Shown here one piece after another: positions 46,080-56,290 of a stretch of 64,000 nucleotides of DNA (position 1 is its first letter; each line of letters opens with the position of its first letter). A program made the position numbers and the translations under genes. This stretch comes from Eutreptiella sp. 'Long Island Sound 2002'. Its lineage: Eukaryota > Euglenozoa > Euglenophyceae > Eutreptiales > Eutreptiaceae. The notes below the pieces were generated by a model. That model saw only the letters and a program-made list of their open reading frames with translations, had not been told where the DNA came from and made no database searches. Location of the stretch: NCBI GenBank assembly GCA_964036045.1, contig OZ038378.1, positions 55,982,995 to 56,046,994 on the forward strand. The letters run 5' to 3'.

Positions 46080-46309
46080 CCCTATATTCAATCCTACTTA
46101 GGGATAGGGTTACGGTGAGGGGTAGGATTAGGTGCAGGTTTAGGAGCACGCTCATGGTTGGGGTGGGCATTAGGGTCAAGGTTGGGTTCAAGTATAGTGT
46201 TGGGGTGCTCCACCGCTTGGGCGGGGAGGGGTGCTACACAGGCAAAGGGAATGAAAAAAAAACTTTCGGGCGCCTTTGGCGCCACCATATGTATGGCGGG
46301 TAGCAATTC

Positions 46310-47437
46310 ACCCTTGGTAACTAAGTGGGCCCGGAGGGTAGGGACGGAGGGCGGGGTTCACGTACCCGAAATTAGGAGACGTCCCACCCGTGTTGGAGAT
46401 GTACCCCAGGGGTGTTGCAAAGCACTACTACCGCGAGGCTCTGCGGGCTTCACCACAAGCTGTGTTGACGGTGTGCGACTTCACCCTTTCTTGAGCCATG
46501 AGTTCCACGGTCGCAATGTCCAAAGGGGCCCTTCCAAGGGTCCTACTTGGTATACATCATACTCCAATACGTGCCCTCCTGTTAGCAATCCTCCTTCCTT
46601 GCACCTCGTGTGCTTTCTTGTGCATCAATGTCCTCCTTCTCTGCTTCCTCCCCTTCAATGTGTGCACGACAACCTATGTCCTTTTCAAATGTCGATGCTG
46701 AACATGCGGCCCAAATGTGCCCATGCCATGCATAGTCTCCGGACAACAACCCCGCCTCCTCCATCCACCATTGGTGTACAATATAGGGCTCCAACCACAT
46801 AGCAGCCCCTTGCAAAACGGGTTGCCATTGAAATTATTGGTGACGACAACGATGATAATGACTTTGCACTCTCCAAACCCATTTCCTCCACCACTCACAG
46901 GTACCCCTTGGTTGCAGTGAAAGTAGAGCAACTAGAGGTTGTCAACATCCATCACCAAGCTCCCCGCGTAGTTCACACTCCCTATCTTCCCTTGCCGTTC
47001 CCCTCGCCACTCTCCCCTTGGGATTGCAACCCTCAGGTACTAATCATTCACTGGCCATTGAGTTGCATCAATCACATCCCCCAAATGGCAACTTGCCCCT
47101 TTCCCTTGTCTCTATTGCACTGCACGCCTTTGCCCTATAAACCCCCCCCTGCCCTTCAAAGGGTTGCCTAGCAGCCTCTTGCCTTGCCCACATGCGCACC
47201 TCTGCACCCCAAGCTATGCGAAATGCCGTGCAGCATGGGAAACCGTGGTTGATGCCAATCTTGCAGCCCGCAGTTACTTCCACTTCATACAACAGTGTCA
47301 CACTTGCGTGGGCCCCAACAGAAAAATTGATTTCCCTTAAACGGGGCCTGCCGGTATCGGTTGGAGGACAACGATTGTTTGACAACAAACCATCACTATT
47401 CCAATCCATTCGTGCCCCCCCCCCCCCATGTAATTAG
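46310..47437. other. No gene recognised
   Basis: Several frames of 60-110 codons exist without motifs. The palindrome GGGCGCCTTTGGCGCC at about 46267 precedes this part. Confidence 0.4.
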
Positions 47438-48019
47438 GAATGGGCAGACTTTGTGGACACTATGCGCCGTATCTTGCACGGCAATGCAGCCATGAGCATT
47501 CGCACTTTCCTCAATGGGTTTGCTAGCAGTTCCCGGGTGCCGCCTATGGACACTGTCAAGGGCATTTTTGTTTTGTTGCAAGGCGCACAAATGGTTTTGT
47601 TGTTCATGGGAATGCGCCCGGGAAAAAACACACAGCCCTGGGCGACACTTTGTCGCCTCTTGCTACTTGCCCTTGCGCCATGTTCCTTATTGCTCTAGTA
47701 CCCAATGTCCACCGAAAACCAAAATGTGCGGTGTGGCGATAGTGCTCCAAAATTTCCATCGGACTTTGTGAGTTCCAACGCACTTGCCCGCTTTCCCACA
47801 AATCGTTGTGTGCATTTGTGTACTATTTCCTACAGCTGCTCCCATTTGCTTGATAGATCTCCAAATTTGGAACACCACAATCCGACTCTTTTCGGTTTTG
47901 CAGTGATGCCACACACTCCATGTTTGTTGTCCAATAGATCATTGTGTGCACATATCTACTGTTTGTTTTCTAGAGTGGCTTCCCTTTCTGGGATTCCTCT
48001 GCAGACTTCGAACATTTAG
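47438..48019 (+). pseudogene. Unknown ORF with one in-frame UAG
   Basis: A plus frame reads EWADFVDTMRRILHGNAAMS and VKGIFVLLQGAQMVLLFMG, then a UAG at 47696, then continues in the same phase (PMSTENQNVRCGDSAPKFPS) to a UAG at 48017-48019. The first part is protein-like; the second is less so. No family is recognised. Confidence 0.25.
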
Positions 48020-48194
48020 AACTAATGTGTGAGCCGCTTTCACTGTTGCTGTGGTGATGCACACTGTGTTCTGCACGCTGCACAGCCAATCCTTCCAACG
48101 GATTTGTTGCGTAATTGCTGTCCCATGTGCCACCGTGTATGTGCGTGAGGAGCGGCTTGTGGCCAATAGTTTCGCATAGTTGTCGCAAAAGTAC

Positions 48195-48392
48195 ATACTC
48201 GTGTCTCCACACAACAACCATCCAGAGTCCACCACGAAATAACAACAACCTTCCACGGTCCACCAAGAAATGACAGGAATCCTCAAGAGTCCACAAAGAA
48301 ATAACAAAAACCATCTAGAGTCCACCACAAAAGAACAACAATCATCCACAGTCCACCAAGAAGTAACAAGAATCATCTGGGGTCCACCATGA
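48195..48392. repeat. Minisatellite, about 33-bp unit, 6 copies
   Basis: The motif GAGTCCACCA/ACGGTCCACCAAGAAATA with ACAACAAYCATC recurs six times with substitutions. It is similar in style to, but distinct from, the repeat at 40834. Confidence 0.8.
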
Positions 48393-48439
48393 GGTAGACG
48401 CAAAGTGCCATTATTCATGAAGGGCGCCAAAGGCCTCCT

Positions 48440-48867
48440 TCACAAAGCACAAGGCGGCAACAACCTGCACTTGCAACCCCCACCCCCGTTTTCGTGGGGG
48501 GGATTCACTGATTCGGGCTTAATGCTTCGGGCAGAAATAAGTAGGCATAAATCAGGGCACATGATGCATTTCGGTTTCAAAATCTCGGTCCCAGGCCCCC
48601 AACACACCTTCCCTTTGGTTGGTATGTTGTTACAATCATGTGGAATCACAATATCTCCCTCCATTTACGAAATAATTCTTCGTCTGTCAGTTTGCGGTCT
48701 TTGCAAAGAACGGTGCTGGTTGACGGTACCGCACACACAATGTACACAACAGACACTCCGTTGGCTTTTCCGCATGCTGTTTCTGAAATTGTGCCTTGAG
48801 TTGCGTCAAGGTCATCGGTTGAAGTCATTGTTGACCCCTTGCAGCCACAAACAGAGCACTGTGTCAT
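48440..48867 (-). pseudogene. Small Cys-rich protein, frame-broken
   Basis: ATG at 48867 opens MTQCSVCGCKGSTMTSTDDL, later VYIVCAVPSTSTVLCKDRKL and TDEELFRK. One base is missing at the CGTAAATGG junction near 48660; the adjoining frame then continues MEGDIVIPHDCNNIPTKGKV, CWGPGTEILKPKCIMCPDLC. Paired cysteines in both halves suggest a metal-binding or disulfide-rich protein. A splice-acceptor-like TTGTGTTAACAG lies just before the ATG. No family is recognised. The break could be an assembly error. Confidence 0.35.
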
Positions 48868-49059
48868 GAGAATTATCTGTTAACACAAATAGAACAAAGT
48901 GGCACAGAGGTATTCATCGCCACAACACAAACACCTTCAGTAAATGGTCTTTTTTACCGCCACTACCAAAAATCCAATGATTTGGGCTAACGTTTCGGGC
49001 GGATTTAGGGAAACCGGGTCCCCGAAACGGGGAGGGGGGGGTGTTCCACCTGTGCATAC

Positions 49060-50470
49060 AAGTTCAGCGGTAGTTGCATTGTAGACACTGCGCACCCCAA
49101 GTACACGCAGCTAGCTCATTGTAGACACTATCGGCATGGTGTAGACGCGACGTGCACATATTTGGGAAGGGGGCCGAGAACCCACTTCCCAAACCATAGG
49201 GCACCAATAGGGTTTACCCGTGCACACAGGTCAGGTGGTGGGTGGTCTATAGATATTGTGCACCACAAGTACAGGCGGCCTGCTAATTCTAGACACCGTC
49301 GGCATATTGTAGAACTAAGGCGCCAATATTCAGGAATACGGGCCGGAGGCCCCCTGCCCAAAACACAGGGCAACAACGGCGTTCGCCCATGCACATGGGT
49401 CCAGCGGTCGACGGTTTGTAGACAACGTGGAACCCAAATAGATGCAGCCAGCTAATTGTAGACACTATCGGCATGTTGTAGATGTGAAGTGCCCAGATTT
49501 AGGTTGGGGCCCAAAGGCCCCCTTACCAAAACAAAGGGCACCAGCATTGTTTACCCGTGCATATAGCTCGAGCGGTCGGTGGTCCGTAGACACTAGACGC
49601 TGTGCACCCCAAGTAGACACAGCCTACTAATTGTAGACACAGTTGGCATGTTGTAGAACTAAAGAGCCAATATTCAAGAAGCGGGCAAAAGGCCCCCTTC
49701 CCAAAACATAGGGCAGCAACAACCTTCACCTGTGCATGCGAGTGCACCAGTTGGTGGGTTATAGACACTATGCACCCCAAGTAGACGCGGCCAGCTAATT
49801 GTAGACACTTTCGGCATGTCCTAGACGCGGTTTCAAGAAAGGGGCCAAAGGCCCACTACCCAAAACAAAGGGCAACAACAGGGTTTGCCCATGCATACGG
49901 GTCGGGTGGTCGGTGGTTTGTAGACAATGTGCACCACAAGTGGACGCGGCTTGCTAATCGTAGACACTACAGGCATGGTGTAGACGCGAAGTGCCAATAT
50001 TTAAGAAGGAGGCCAAAGGCCCCATTCGGAAAACGCAAGGCACCAACGGCGTTCATCCATGCATACGGGTCCATGGGTCGGTGGGTCTGTGGACACTGTG
50101 CACCCCAAGAAGACGCGGCGACCACACTGTCCGCATGTTGTAGACTGTAGTGCCAAGATTGTGGAAGGGGGCCGGAGGCCCACTACGGAAAATAAAGGGC
50201 AACAACAGTGCTTATCCATGCATACGGGTCGGGCGGACGGTGGTCTGTACACATTGTGCACCCCAAGTAGACGCGGTCAGCTAATTGTAGAGACTGTCGG
50301 CATTTTGTAGAACTGAAGAGCCAATATTCAAGAAGTGGGCAAAAGGCCCCCTTCCCAAAATAGAGGGCACTAACTGCATTTACCCCTGCATACAGATCTA
50401 GCGGTTGGTGGTGTGTAGACATTATGCACCCGAAGCAGACATGGCCTACTAAGTGTAGACAGTGTTTTAC
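49060..50470. repeat. Satellite-like array, about 168-bp unit, nine copies
   Basis: The landmark TGCACCCCAAGTAGACGCGG followed by CCAGCTAATTGTAGACAC recurs at about 49092, 49260, 49430, 49606, 49772, 49930, 50100, 50259 and 50426, giving spacings of 157 to 176 bp. Every unit also has GGGGCC-AAAGGCCCC-type dyads and a CATGCATACGGGTC-like segment. Copies are well diverged. Frames in it are repeat by-products. Confidence 0.88.
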
Positions 50471-50474
50471 CCAG

Positions 50475-51530
50475 AGGAGGGGGATTTCTCGGAAATCGGA
50501 TATCCTGCTTAAAAACCCCCCCAAAGCCAAATTTAAAAAGAGGGGGTGGGGGGGTGGGGGGGGTTTAAGGGGATTTTACACTGCGCGGGGGTATTGGCGG
50601 GAAAGGCACCCTAGCCCCCCTTTCCCCCCCGCCACGCCCCGACACCAAATGAAATGCATTCCGGTTCTCACATAGTGTTGTCGGGCACCTCCAAACAGTT
50701 GGGTATGGGGCCCAAGTGTGATCCGACAATTCGCACCGCCCTGCCAAAGCGTATGGTAGGGTTTCATCGGCTTGGGTATTTCCGGCAATGGGTACCAGAA
50801 ACCTCGGGACTGTGGGTCTCCGAGGCGGTCATGGGATTCGAAATACTTCATGGGGTTAGAAATGTAGCATGGGGGGTGAAATACATCAAGGGTGTTCATG
50901 GGGTTCGGGAATGCACCATGGGGTTAGACATACACTATGGAATGAGAAATGCATCAAGGGAAAGGCATAAAAGAAGGTGTGTGTGTGTGTGTGTGTGTGT
51001 GTGATGCATGCTCCTCTAGTTTCCATTCCCAATCCGAGCGGCCAAAAGAGGCTTCAGAGAAAGATGCACCCTCATTGTCAACCGCCCGTGCCACCTTCAA
51101 ATAGATCTTGGGCTACATCAACATGGTAATTTTTTGGGGCTCGTCCCTTTTTCTCATCATCCTGGCTAACTACAACCCATTCCGTCAAATCAATGGTGTT
51201 TGGGTTTGGGTATCATTTGCTGCTTGGATTTTCCAAAGGGGAGCCGCCCCTCAGACCACTTGCCTAAAAGGAGAAACGAAACGCAACTCGGCGCAACAGA
51301 ACGGGTGTAACGGGGTGTAACTCGGCGCAACGGGTGTACTATACGAGAAGCAATGTAGACAAATTGTACGAAGCATGCAAATGGAATGGCACAAATGGAT
51401 GCACTCGCAAAAAAAGGCAATCAGAATTGGCTACCTCAGCCCTACCTTCTTGGGGGCCCACAAGTGTCACCGTGTTGGGTCGCAGCAGAAGCATCCACAC
51501 AATCACAACAAAGAGGATGCACAACCACAC
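50475..51530. other. No gene recognised; simple repeats
   Basis: It holds a degenerate CATGGGGTTNGAAATRCA repeat at 50829-50960 and a GT dinucleotide run at 50979-51002. Short AACGGGTGTAACGGGTGTAA repeats lie near 51300, and one diverged 85-bp-family unit at 51418-51468. Confidence 0.5.
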
Positions 51531-51536
51531 ACATCA

Positions 51537-52124
51537 TCAGCATGTGGGGCAGGCGCTGAGGGTTGGCACAAGCGGGGCCAACCGTCGCTGTTTTCTGTGA
51601 CAGGCGCTGGCTCCAAATCTGCCCCCGAATCGCACGCCGGAGCTGCACCTCCGGCGTTCACACCTGCGCCTTCCCGCCGCGGCATTGCCGTCCCCCTCCT
51701 CCACCTTGCGCTGGTCCAGGTCATCCATGCGTTGCAGGACATCAGACACTTGATACTGCACCGCCTCCACTTCCGCGTGCAGGTCATAGATCAGGGGCCT
51801 AAACACCTGCACAGCACGCGCCGAAGACGTGATGGGGTGCGGTGGTGGAATGGCAGAGGAAAGGAGGCGGGTGATGGGGCGGGGGCGGGGGCGGGGGGGG
51901 GGATACGTGATGGGACTGGGAGGGGGGGAGGGGCGGGCAGTACTGGGAAAGAGGGCTGATGGGACAGCAGATGGAGGGTAAGTGAGTGGGACGTAGGGAA
52001 TGCCATCAGTGCTGGGTCTGCGGCACCTGTGAGCCACTGCGCGGGGGAGGGGAGGGGTGCATGGGAAAGGGTGGGGGTCAGAAGCAGGTGGGGAGGCGAT
52101 TGGAGGGGTGTTGGGGAGTGCCAT
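51537..52124 (-). CDS. Hypothetical Pro-rich protein with a coiled-coil segment
   Basis: A 195-codon minus frame. Residues 1 to about 100 are Pro/Ser-rich and probably disordered. Then FRPLIYDLHAEVEAVQYQVS plus DVLQRMDDLDQRKVEEGDG forms a heptad-like helix, followed by an Arg-rich tail. The helix is the only part that looks strongly protein-like, so an exon covering about 51640-51830 is likelier than the whole frame. Another coiled-coil exon lies on the same strand at 53101-53384, so the two could belong to one gene; that is inference. No family is known. Confidence 0.3.
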   Translation of the reverse strand: MALPNTPPIASPPASDPHPFPCTPPLPRAVAHRCRRPSTDGIPYVPLTYPPSAVPSALFPSTARPSPPPSPITYPPPRPRPRPITRLLSSAIPPPHPITSSARAVQVFRPLIYDLHAEVEAVQYQVSDVLQRMDDLDQRKVEEGDGNAAAGRRRCERRRCSSGVRFGGRFGASACHRKQRRLAPLVPTLSACPTC

Positions 52125-52738
52125 AAGGGCTCAGTAAGTGTGCCGGTTGGTACTTCCGGGTGCGTGCTTCAAGTTTGTACAAATGAATTGTTTACATCAC
52201 TTGTTCCAAGCCACTGGGAAAGTGTTCACAAGAGGTGAGAGTGGCACAGTCGTCCCTCTGCTCACAAGTGCTGCCTCTGCCCCTGGGTCCCCTCCCACAC
52301 TGGCGCCAGCCGTGCTCCAGACAAAGTCGTTCCCAAGACTGTGAAGTGCGGAGGGTGCTCACAACCACATGTGATGTGGGAAATGTCACACTGGGCCAGG
52401 GGGAGGGAGGTTCAAAATGGTTCGAAGTTGTTACTCTCAGGTACAGATGCCGCTGGTGCAGGGCAGGGAGAGAGAGGCTAGGTTGAGGGTCCAACCCCTT
52501 CGAATGCCTCGCTTGGGGGGGCATTGTGTTTCTGCTGATGTATGGTTGGGATGGCCAATTGTGGGGTGGGTGGTCCTGAGCCAATCCTCCAGGCCACACT
52601 GCAGATGCACATCCTACAGACCCACCACCACCACCTCGCAGTACAATCCGAATCCCACACATCCCCCCCCCCCCCCCCAACAAACGTACAAGAGCACGCA
52701 CGCACAATACGACCACACATGCATGCTCTTATTAGTTT

Positions 52739-52990
52739 GTGTCAACAGTACCAACACGCAGCCCATCCGAACCTGTGTATGAGCACAACAAACAGCAGGG
52801 AAGAGAGCAATGCATCGCCAACGTGGTGTGCTCACCGGCAGTCTGCTCCATAGGATTTCGAAAAACACTGTCATGGACAGTTGCTTGGGGGCCCACTTTG
52901 GACGTAGGTTTGGCTACCTGCCTCTGGCAGCCTCAAACTCTTTGTGACTCAAAAAGAGGGGTCATCACATTTGACTGGGCCATATTTACG
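52739..52990. repeat. Dispersed repeat, copy 2 (partner at 35491-35745)
   Basis: See copy 1. Here the segment lies beside a C run (52663-52678) instead of in plain sequence. Confidence 0.7.
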
Positions 52991-53100
52991 GAAAACAGAA
53001 GGGGGGCTGGGAATGATGCACTGGGGGGTCTTCCAAATAAGAACCCCCGCACACACAGCATACACAGCGTGTGTGTGTGTGTGTGTGTTGGGGGCGGGGG

Positions 53101-53384
53101 TTAACAAGGAAATGGGCGCAGCACCTCAGGCAATTTGTGCATCAGCTGAGCCCTCGGTGTCGCCATCTGCTCCTCCATTGCGGAGCACATGTCATTCTTT
53201 TCCTGAATGGAGCGGACCACCGCGTTGATCTGAGCAGCAATGCGCCTCACTGTCTCATCGTTTGTCTGATTGAGGCTGAGCTTTGCCGCCAGATTGTCGT
53301 GCTCCACCAGCAGCTGCGCCACTTCGTCGCGCAACTCCGACAGGGTCTCCGCGTGGGAGGGCTTTGTGCCAAGCTGTGCCTGGA
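53101..53384 (-). CDS. Possible terminal exon encoding a coiled coil
   Basis: After a splice-acceptor-like CGGGCTTTCCAG the frame reads AQLGTKPSHAETLSELRDEV, AQLLVEHDNLAAKLSLNQTN and RIAAQINAVVRSIQEKNDMC. It ends LPEVLRPFPC with UAA at 53103-53101. Heptad spacing of Leu/Val/Ile is good. The acidic/basic pattern is typical of a coiled coil. No family is identified and no upstream exon is recognised. Confidence 0.35.
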
Positions 53385-53514
53385 AAGCCCGGGATAAATC
53401 CCAACATCATGAGCAGCAGCAGCACCACCACCAGCCCAGATGACACGTGACACATGTATCAAAACCAATTCCCATGCGCACACAATACTGACACCATTAC
53501 CACAATGAACACCA

Positions 53515-54055
53515 GCACGAGCGTTGGCATTGGCATTGGCATTGGCATTGGCCATGTTTTTGGTATTGGTATTACATTGGTATCATTGTGGTATTGGCAT
53601 TGGTAGTGATACCATCACAACCACTACAACCACCAGCATGCCAGCAACACAACTAATCCCTATACCACCAACGAACTGAGTACCAATACCAGTACCTACA
53701 CCAAACCTGCGACGTTTACCGGCACTGGCAACATCGATATTGCAACCAATACCAGAAACAGCACTACTACAGCACCAATACCAACACCTTCTTATGCACC
53801 AACACAATCCTCCCCAGTGTCACACCATAGCTGATATTCCCCGTACCAACACTCAGCGTCTCCTTTTGCGTCTGTTGCAAGGGCCCTTTAACAGACATTT
53901 CTCTCGCAGAAAGGTTGAGGCACGCTTCGTACTTCCTTGTTTTCAAGTGTGAGCAATTGGCACTGCATAGACACTGCATACACACTCCAAACACACTGCA
54001 CAGTTACTGCACACACACTGCATACACACTGCATACACACTGCACACACAGGAGG
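53515..54055. repeat. Simple repeats: GGCATT, ACCAATACC and CACTGCATACA types
   Basis: GGCATT is repeated about six times at 53525-53553. ACCAGTACC/ACCAATACC-type repeats follow at 53620-53790. CACTGCATACA repeats fill 53960-54050. Confidence 0.7.
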
Positions 54056-54559
54056 ATGAGGACATGTGGTCCCCTGGTGGGGCCCATCCACTCGCCACCC
54101 CATGGTGCCTGCCAGCCCCCACTAACTTGAAACCCCGGTCGTCAGTGGGGTGACCCTGACTGCGGGCCCACCACCGGCACAGCATCATGGCTGCGGCTCT
54201 CCTCTTCGTCTCCTCCCCATGGAAAATGTGACCCACGCAACAGCGGGCCATGATGCCGGTACCACTCAGGCCCTGTGGAGGGGTGGGTGAGGCAAGGAAT
54301 CCAGCTCCACTTACAGCCCGGCTGCCACCCCACCCTCCCCCAAAGGGAGTGGGGACATAGACACACGGGTGTGAGCCCTTAGCCCGCCAAGTGCGACCGA
54401 AGGGCGGCGCGTGGCCGGCAGGTCACGGGGGCCTAGTCCGTCGCCTGATCCCTCACCCCCCTGCACGGCTCCCATGCACGCAGGCACACCGTCCATTCAG
54501 CCCCAAACCGGGTACACACTTGGGCATGGGTGGGGAATGCGGAACCTTAGGCTGTCCCT

Positions 54560-55085
54560 ACCCCCCGCACGGAGGGACTCAGGCGCTACTTGGAGCTGGG
54601 CTTGGCTGGGGAACACCTGGCCACGGGCCGTCCGTAACCCCCGTACAGTGGGACTCGGGTGTACCCGGCGGTGGGTATGGGGAGAGAACTCCGCCGCGGG
54701 CCGTCCCTATGCCCCACTCGGAGAGACTCGGGGGTATCCCGCGCTGGGCGTGGGGAGAGAACCCCGCCTCGGGCCGTCCCTATCCCTGACTCGGAGGGGC
54801 TCAAGGGTATGCGGCACCGGGCATGGGGAGAGAACTTTGCCATGCGCCGTCCCTATCCCCCACTCGGAGGCACTCAGGTGTCTACGGCAGTGGGCATGGG
54901 GAGGAACTCCGCCATGGGCCGTCCCTATCCCCCCCTCAGAGGGAGTCGGGGGTATCCGGCTCTGGGCATGGGGAGATAACTCCGACACAGGCCATCCCTA
55001 TCCCCCACTCGGAGGCGAGGGACTTGGGTGTATCTGGCGCCAGGCATGGGAGAGAACTCCGCAACGGGCCATCACTGGCCCCCAC
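54560..55085. repeat. Tandem repeat, about 75-bp unit, seven copies
   Basis: Units share GGGCATGGGGAGAGAACTCC, GCGGGCCGTCCCTATCCCCC and ACTCGGAGG. The period is close to 75 bp, a multiple of three, so both strands have long frames; I treat those as by-products. The last unit ends about 55 bp before the left direct repeat of the DIRS-type element. Confidence 0.85.
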
Positions 55086-55139
55086 TCCGAAGGCCCTCAA
55101 AACGACCAGCCCTCAACACCAAGATCCATGTCAAATAGC

Positions 55140-55195
55140 TGTTTTAACTAAGGGTTTTTGAACCCCCCCCCCCCTTTCTGAACCCCCCCAAAAAG
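55140..55195. repeat. Terminal direct repeat of the DIRS-type element, 3' side
   Basis: TGTTTTAACTAAGGGTTTTT, then GAA, a 12-C run, TTTCTGAA, a C run and AAAAAG. It matches 60801-60855 except for one C in the long run. Confidence 0.85.
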
Positions 55196-55228
55196 TGCCG
55201 GGCACCAGGCCCATAATAGCAGCGCCAC

Positions 55229-55690
55229 CCCCGGCGGACGCCTCCAGCGGCCACGCCGCCCTGGACAGTCACCACAGTGGGCAGATACAGGCGATCACGA
55301 CGGTCGCCGCGTCCCTCGGACAAAGAGGTCGGGCATATCCCACCATCCTGCCGTCAGCGTCAGCTGGATGCGGAGTGAGGTAGGCCCAACAAAAATGCGA
55401 AACAAATAAAGCACCCAGCGGCCGTGTCGCCAACCAAATAAAGAGACAACAAGACAGGCGCACCCAGCGGCCACGCCGTCAGAGTCACCCCCTGCAGAGG
55501 GCAGATACAGGCGATTACGACGGTCGCCCAGTCTCACCGACGGTAAAAAGGCTGTCAACCCCAGCTCCCGGCCGTCAGCTCCAGCGGACGCGGACCGACA
55601 CGGCCCAAAAAGACAAAGCAAAAGCAACACCCAGCGGCCACGCCGTCAGGGTCACCCACTGCAGTGGGCAGGCTCAGACAACGACGACAG
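55229..55690. repeat. Three diverged tandem copies in the element 3' region
   Basis: Copies begin near 55241, 55461 and 55628 and share CAGCGGCCACGCCG, GTGGGCAGATACAGGCGAT and ACGACGGTCGCC. They lie between the small basic ORF and the 3' direct repeat. They may be the split-repeat portion used by the recombinase, or a plain minisatellite in the 3' UTR. Confidence 0.65.
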
Positions 55691-55700
55691 GCGTCAAGCC

Positions 55701-56210
55701 TCACGGGTTGAAGAGGCGGGCAATTTGCAACACCAGCCCATACCGGGCCTGGATCCATATATAGGGTACCGCAACCCTGCGTCCCTGGTTCCAGTCCGTT
55801 AGGGAGACCACAGCGGCTCCCTCCGGCAGCCTCACCTCCCTGACCTGGCGGCAGGCATGCCGCCCTGGGGGCTTGGCGGCGCTGCCGCCGGGGGCCGTGC
55901 GGCGGTGCGGCGTGCCCCCCACGCGTGCGGCCACGTCCCTGGCCGCTCGTTCCAAAAACCCCTCCCTGTCGTCAGGGAGGGGGCACTGGGGGCACAGGCG
56001 CACCCCGTTGCCGAGCAGCACCCGGCGGATGGGCAGGCGTGCCAGCCTGCCACAGAGGCGGGTGCGGAGCACGCCGCTCCACTTCGCCGCCCGGCGCTGC
56101 TGGGCGTCCGCGAAACGCCGGTGCCGCTGTCCGCCATGGCGACCCTTCCGGTGGGCTCCACGGAAACCCCGTCGCTTGCGGGCCCCACGCGAGCCCCGAC
56201 GCTTGGTCAT
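55701..56210 (-). CDS. Accessory basic ORF of the DIRS-type element, unknown function
   Basis: ATG at 56210 begins MTKRRGSRGARKRRGFRGAH, a strongly basic N-terminus of about 35 residues that could act as a nuclear signal or bind nucleic acid. The middle contains CPQCPLPDDREGFLERAARD. The C-terminus looks folded (VVSLTDWNQGRRVAVPYIW and IQARYGLVLQIARLFNP) and ends with UGA at 55703-55701. It lies downstream of RT-RNase H on the same strand, inside the direct repeats. No hydrolase or methyltransferase motif known from other DIRS-group elements is visible. A GC-rich chance frame cannot be excluded. Confidence 0.45.
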   Translation of the reverse strand: MTKRRGSRGARKRRGFRGAHRKGRHGGQRHRRFADAQQRRAAKWSGVLRTRLCGRLARLPIRRVLLGNGVRLCPQCPLPDDREGFLERAARDVAARVGGTPHRRTAPGGSAAKPPGRHACRQVREVRLPEGAAVVSLTDWNQGRRVAVPYIWIQARYGLVLQIARLFNP

Positions 56211-56290
56211 AGGTGCGGAAAGCAAAAAAGGTTGCTACATGGAGGGGGCAAACTCTGTCGCCGCCGGCCCACTGGGGGGGGGGGGGGGGG

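Noticed and set aside
31617-46145. Telomere, that is, a chromosome end
   Set aside because: The TTAGGG-like tracts are short, degenerate and interstitial, and are followed by unrelated sequence on both sides.
54411-55151. 246-codon plus frame
   Set aside because: The 75-bp repeat is a multiple of three, so a long frame is expected; the translation is a simple repeat.
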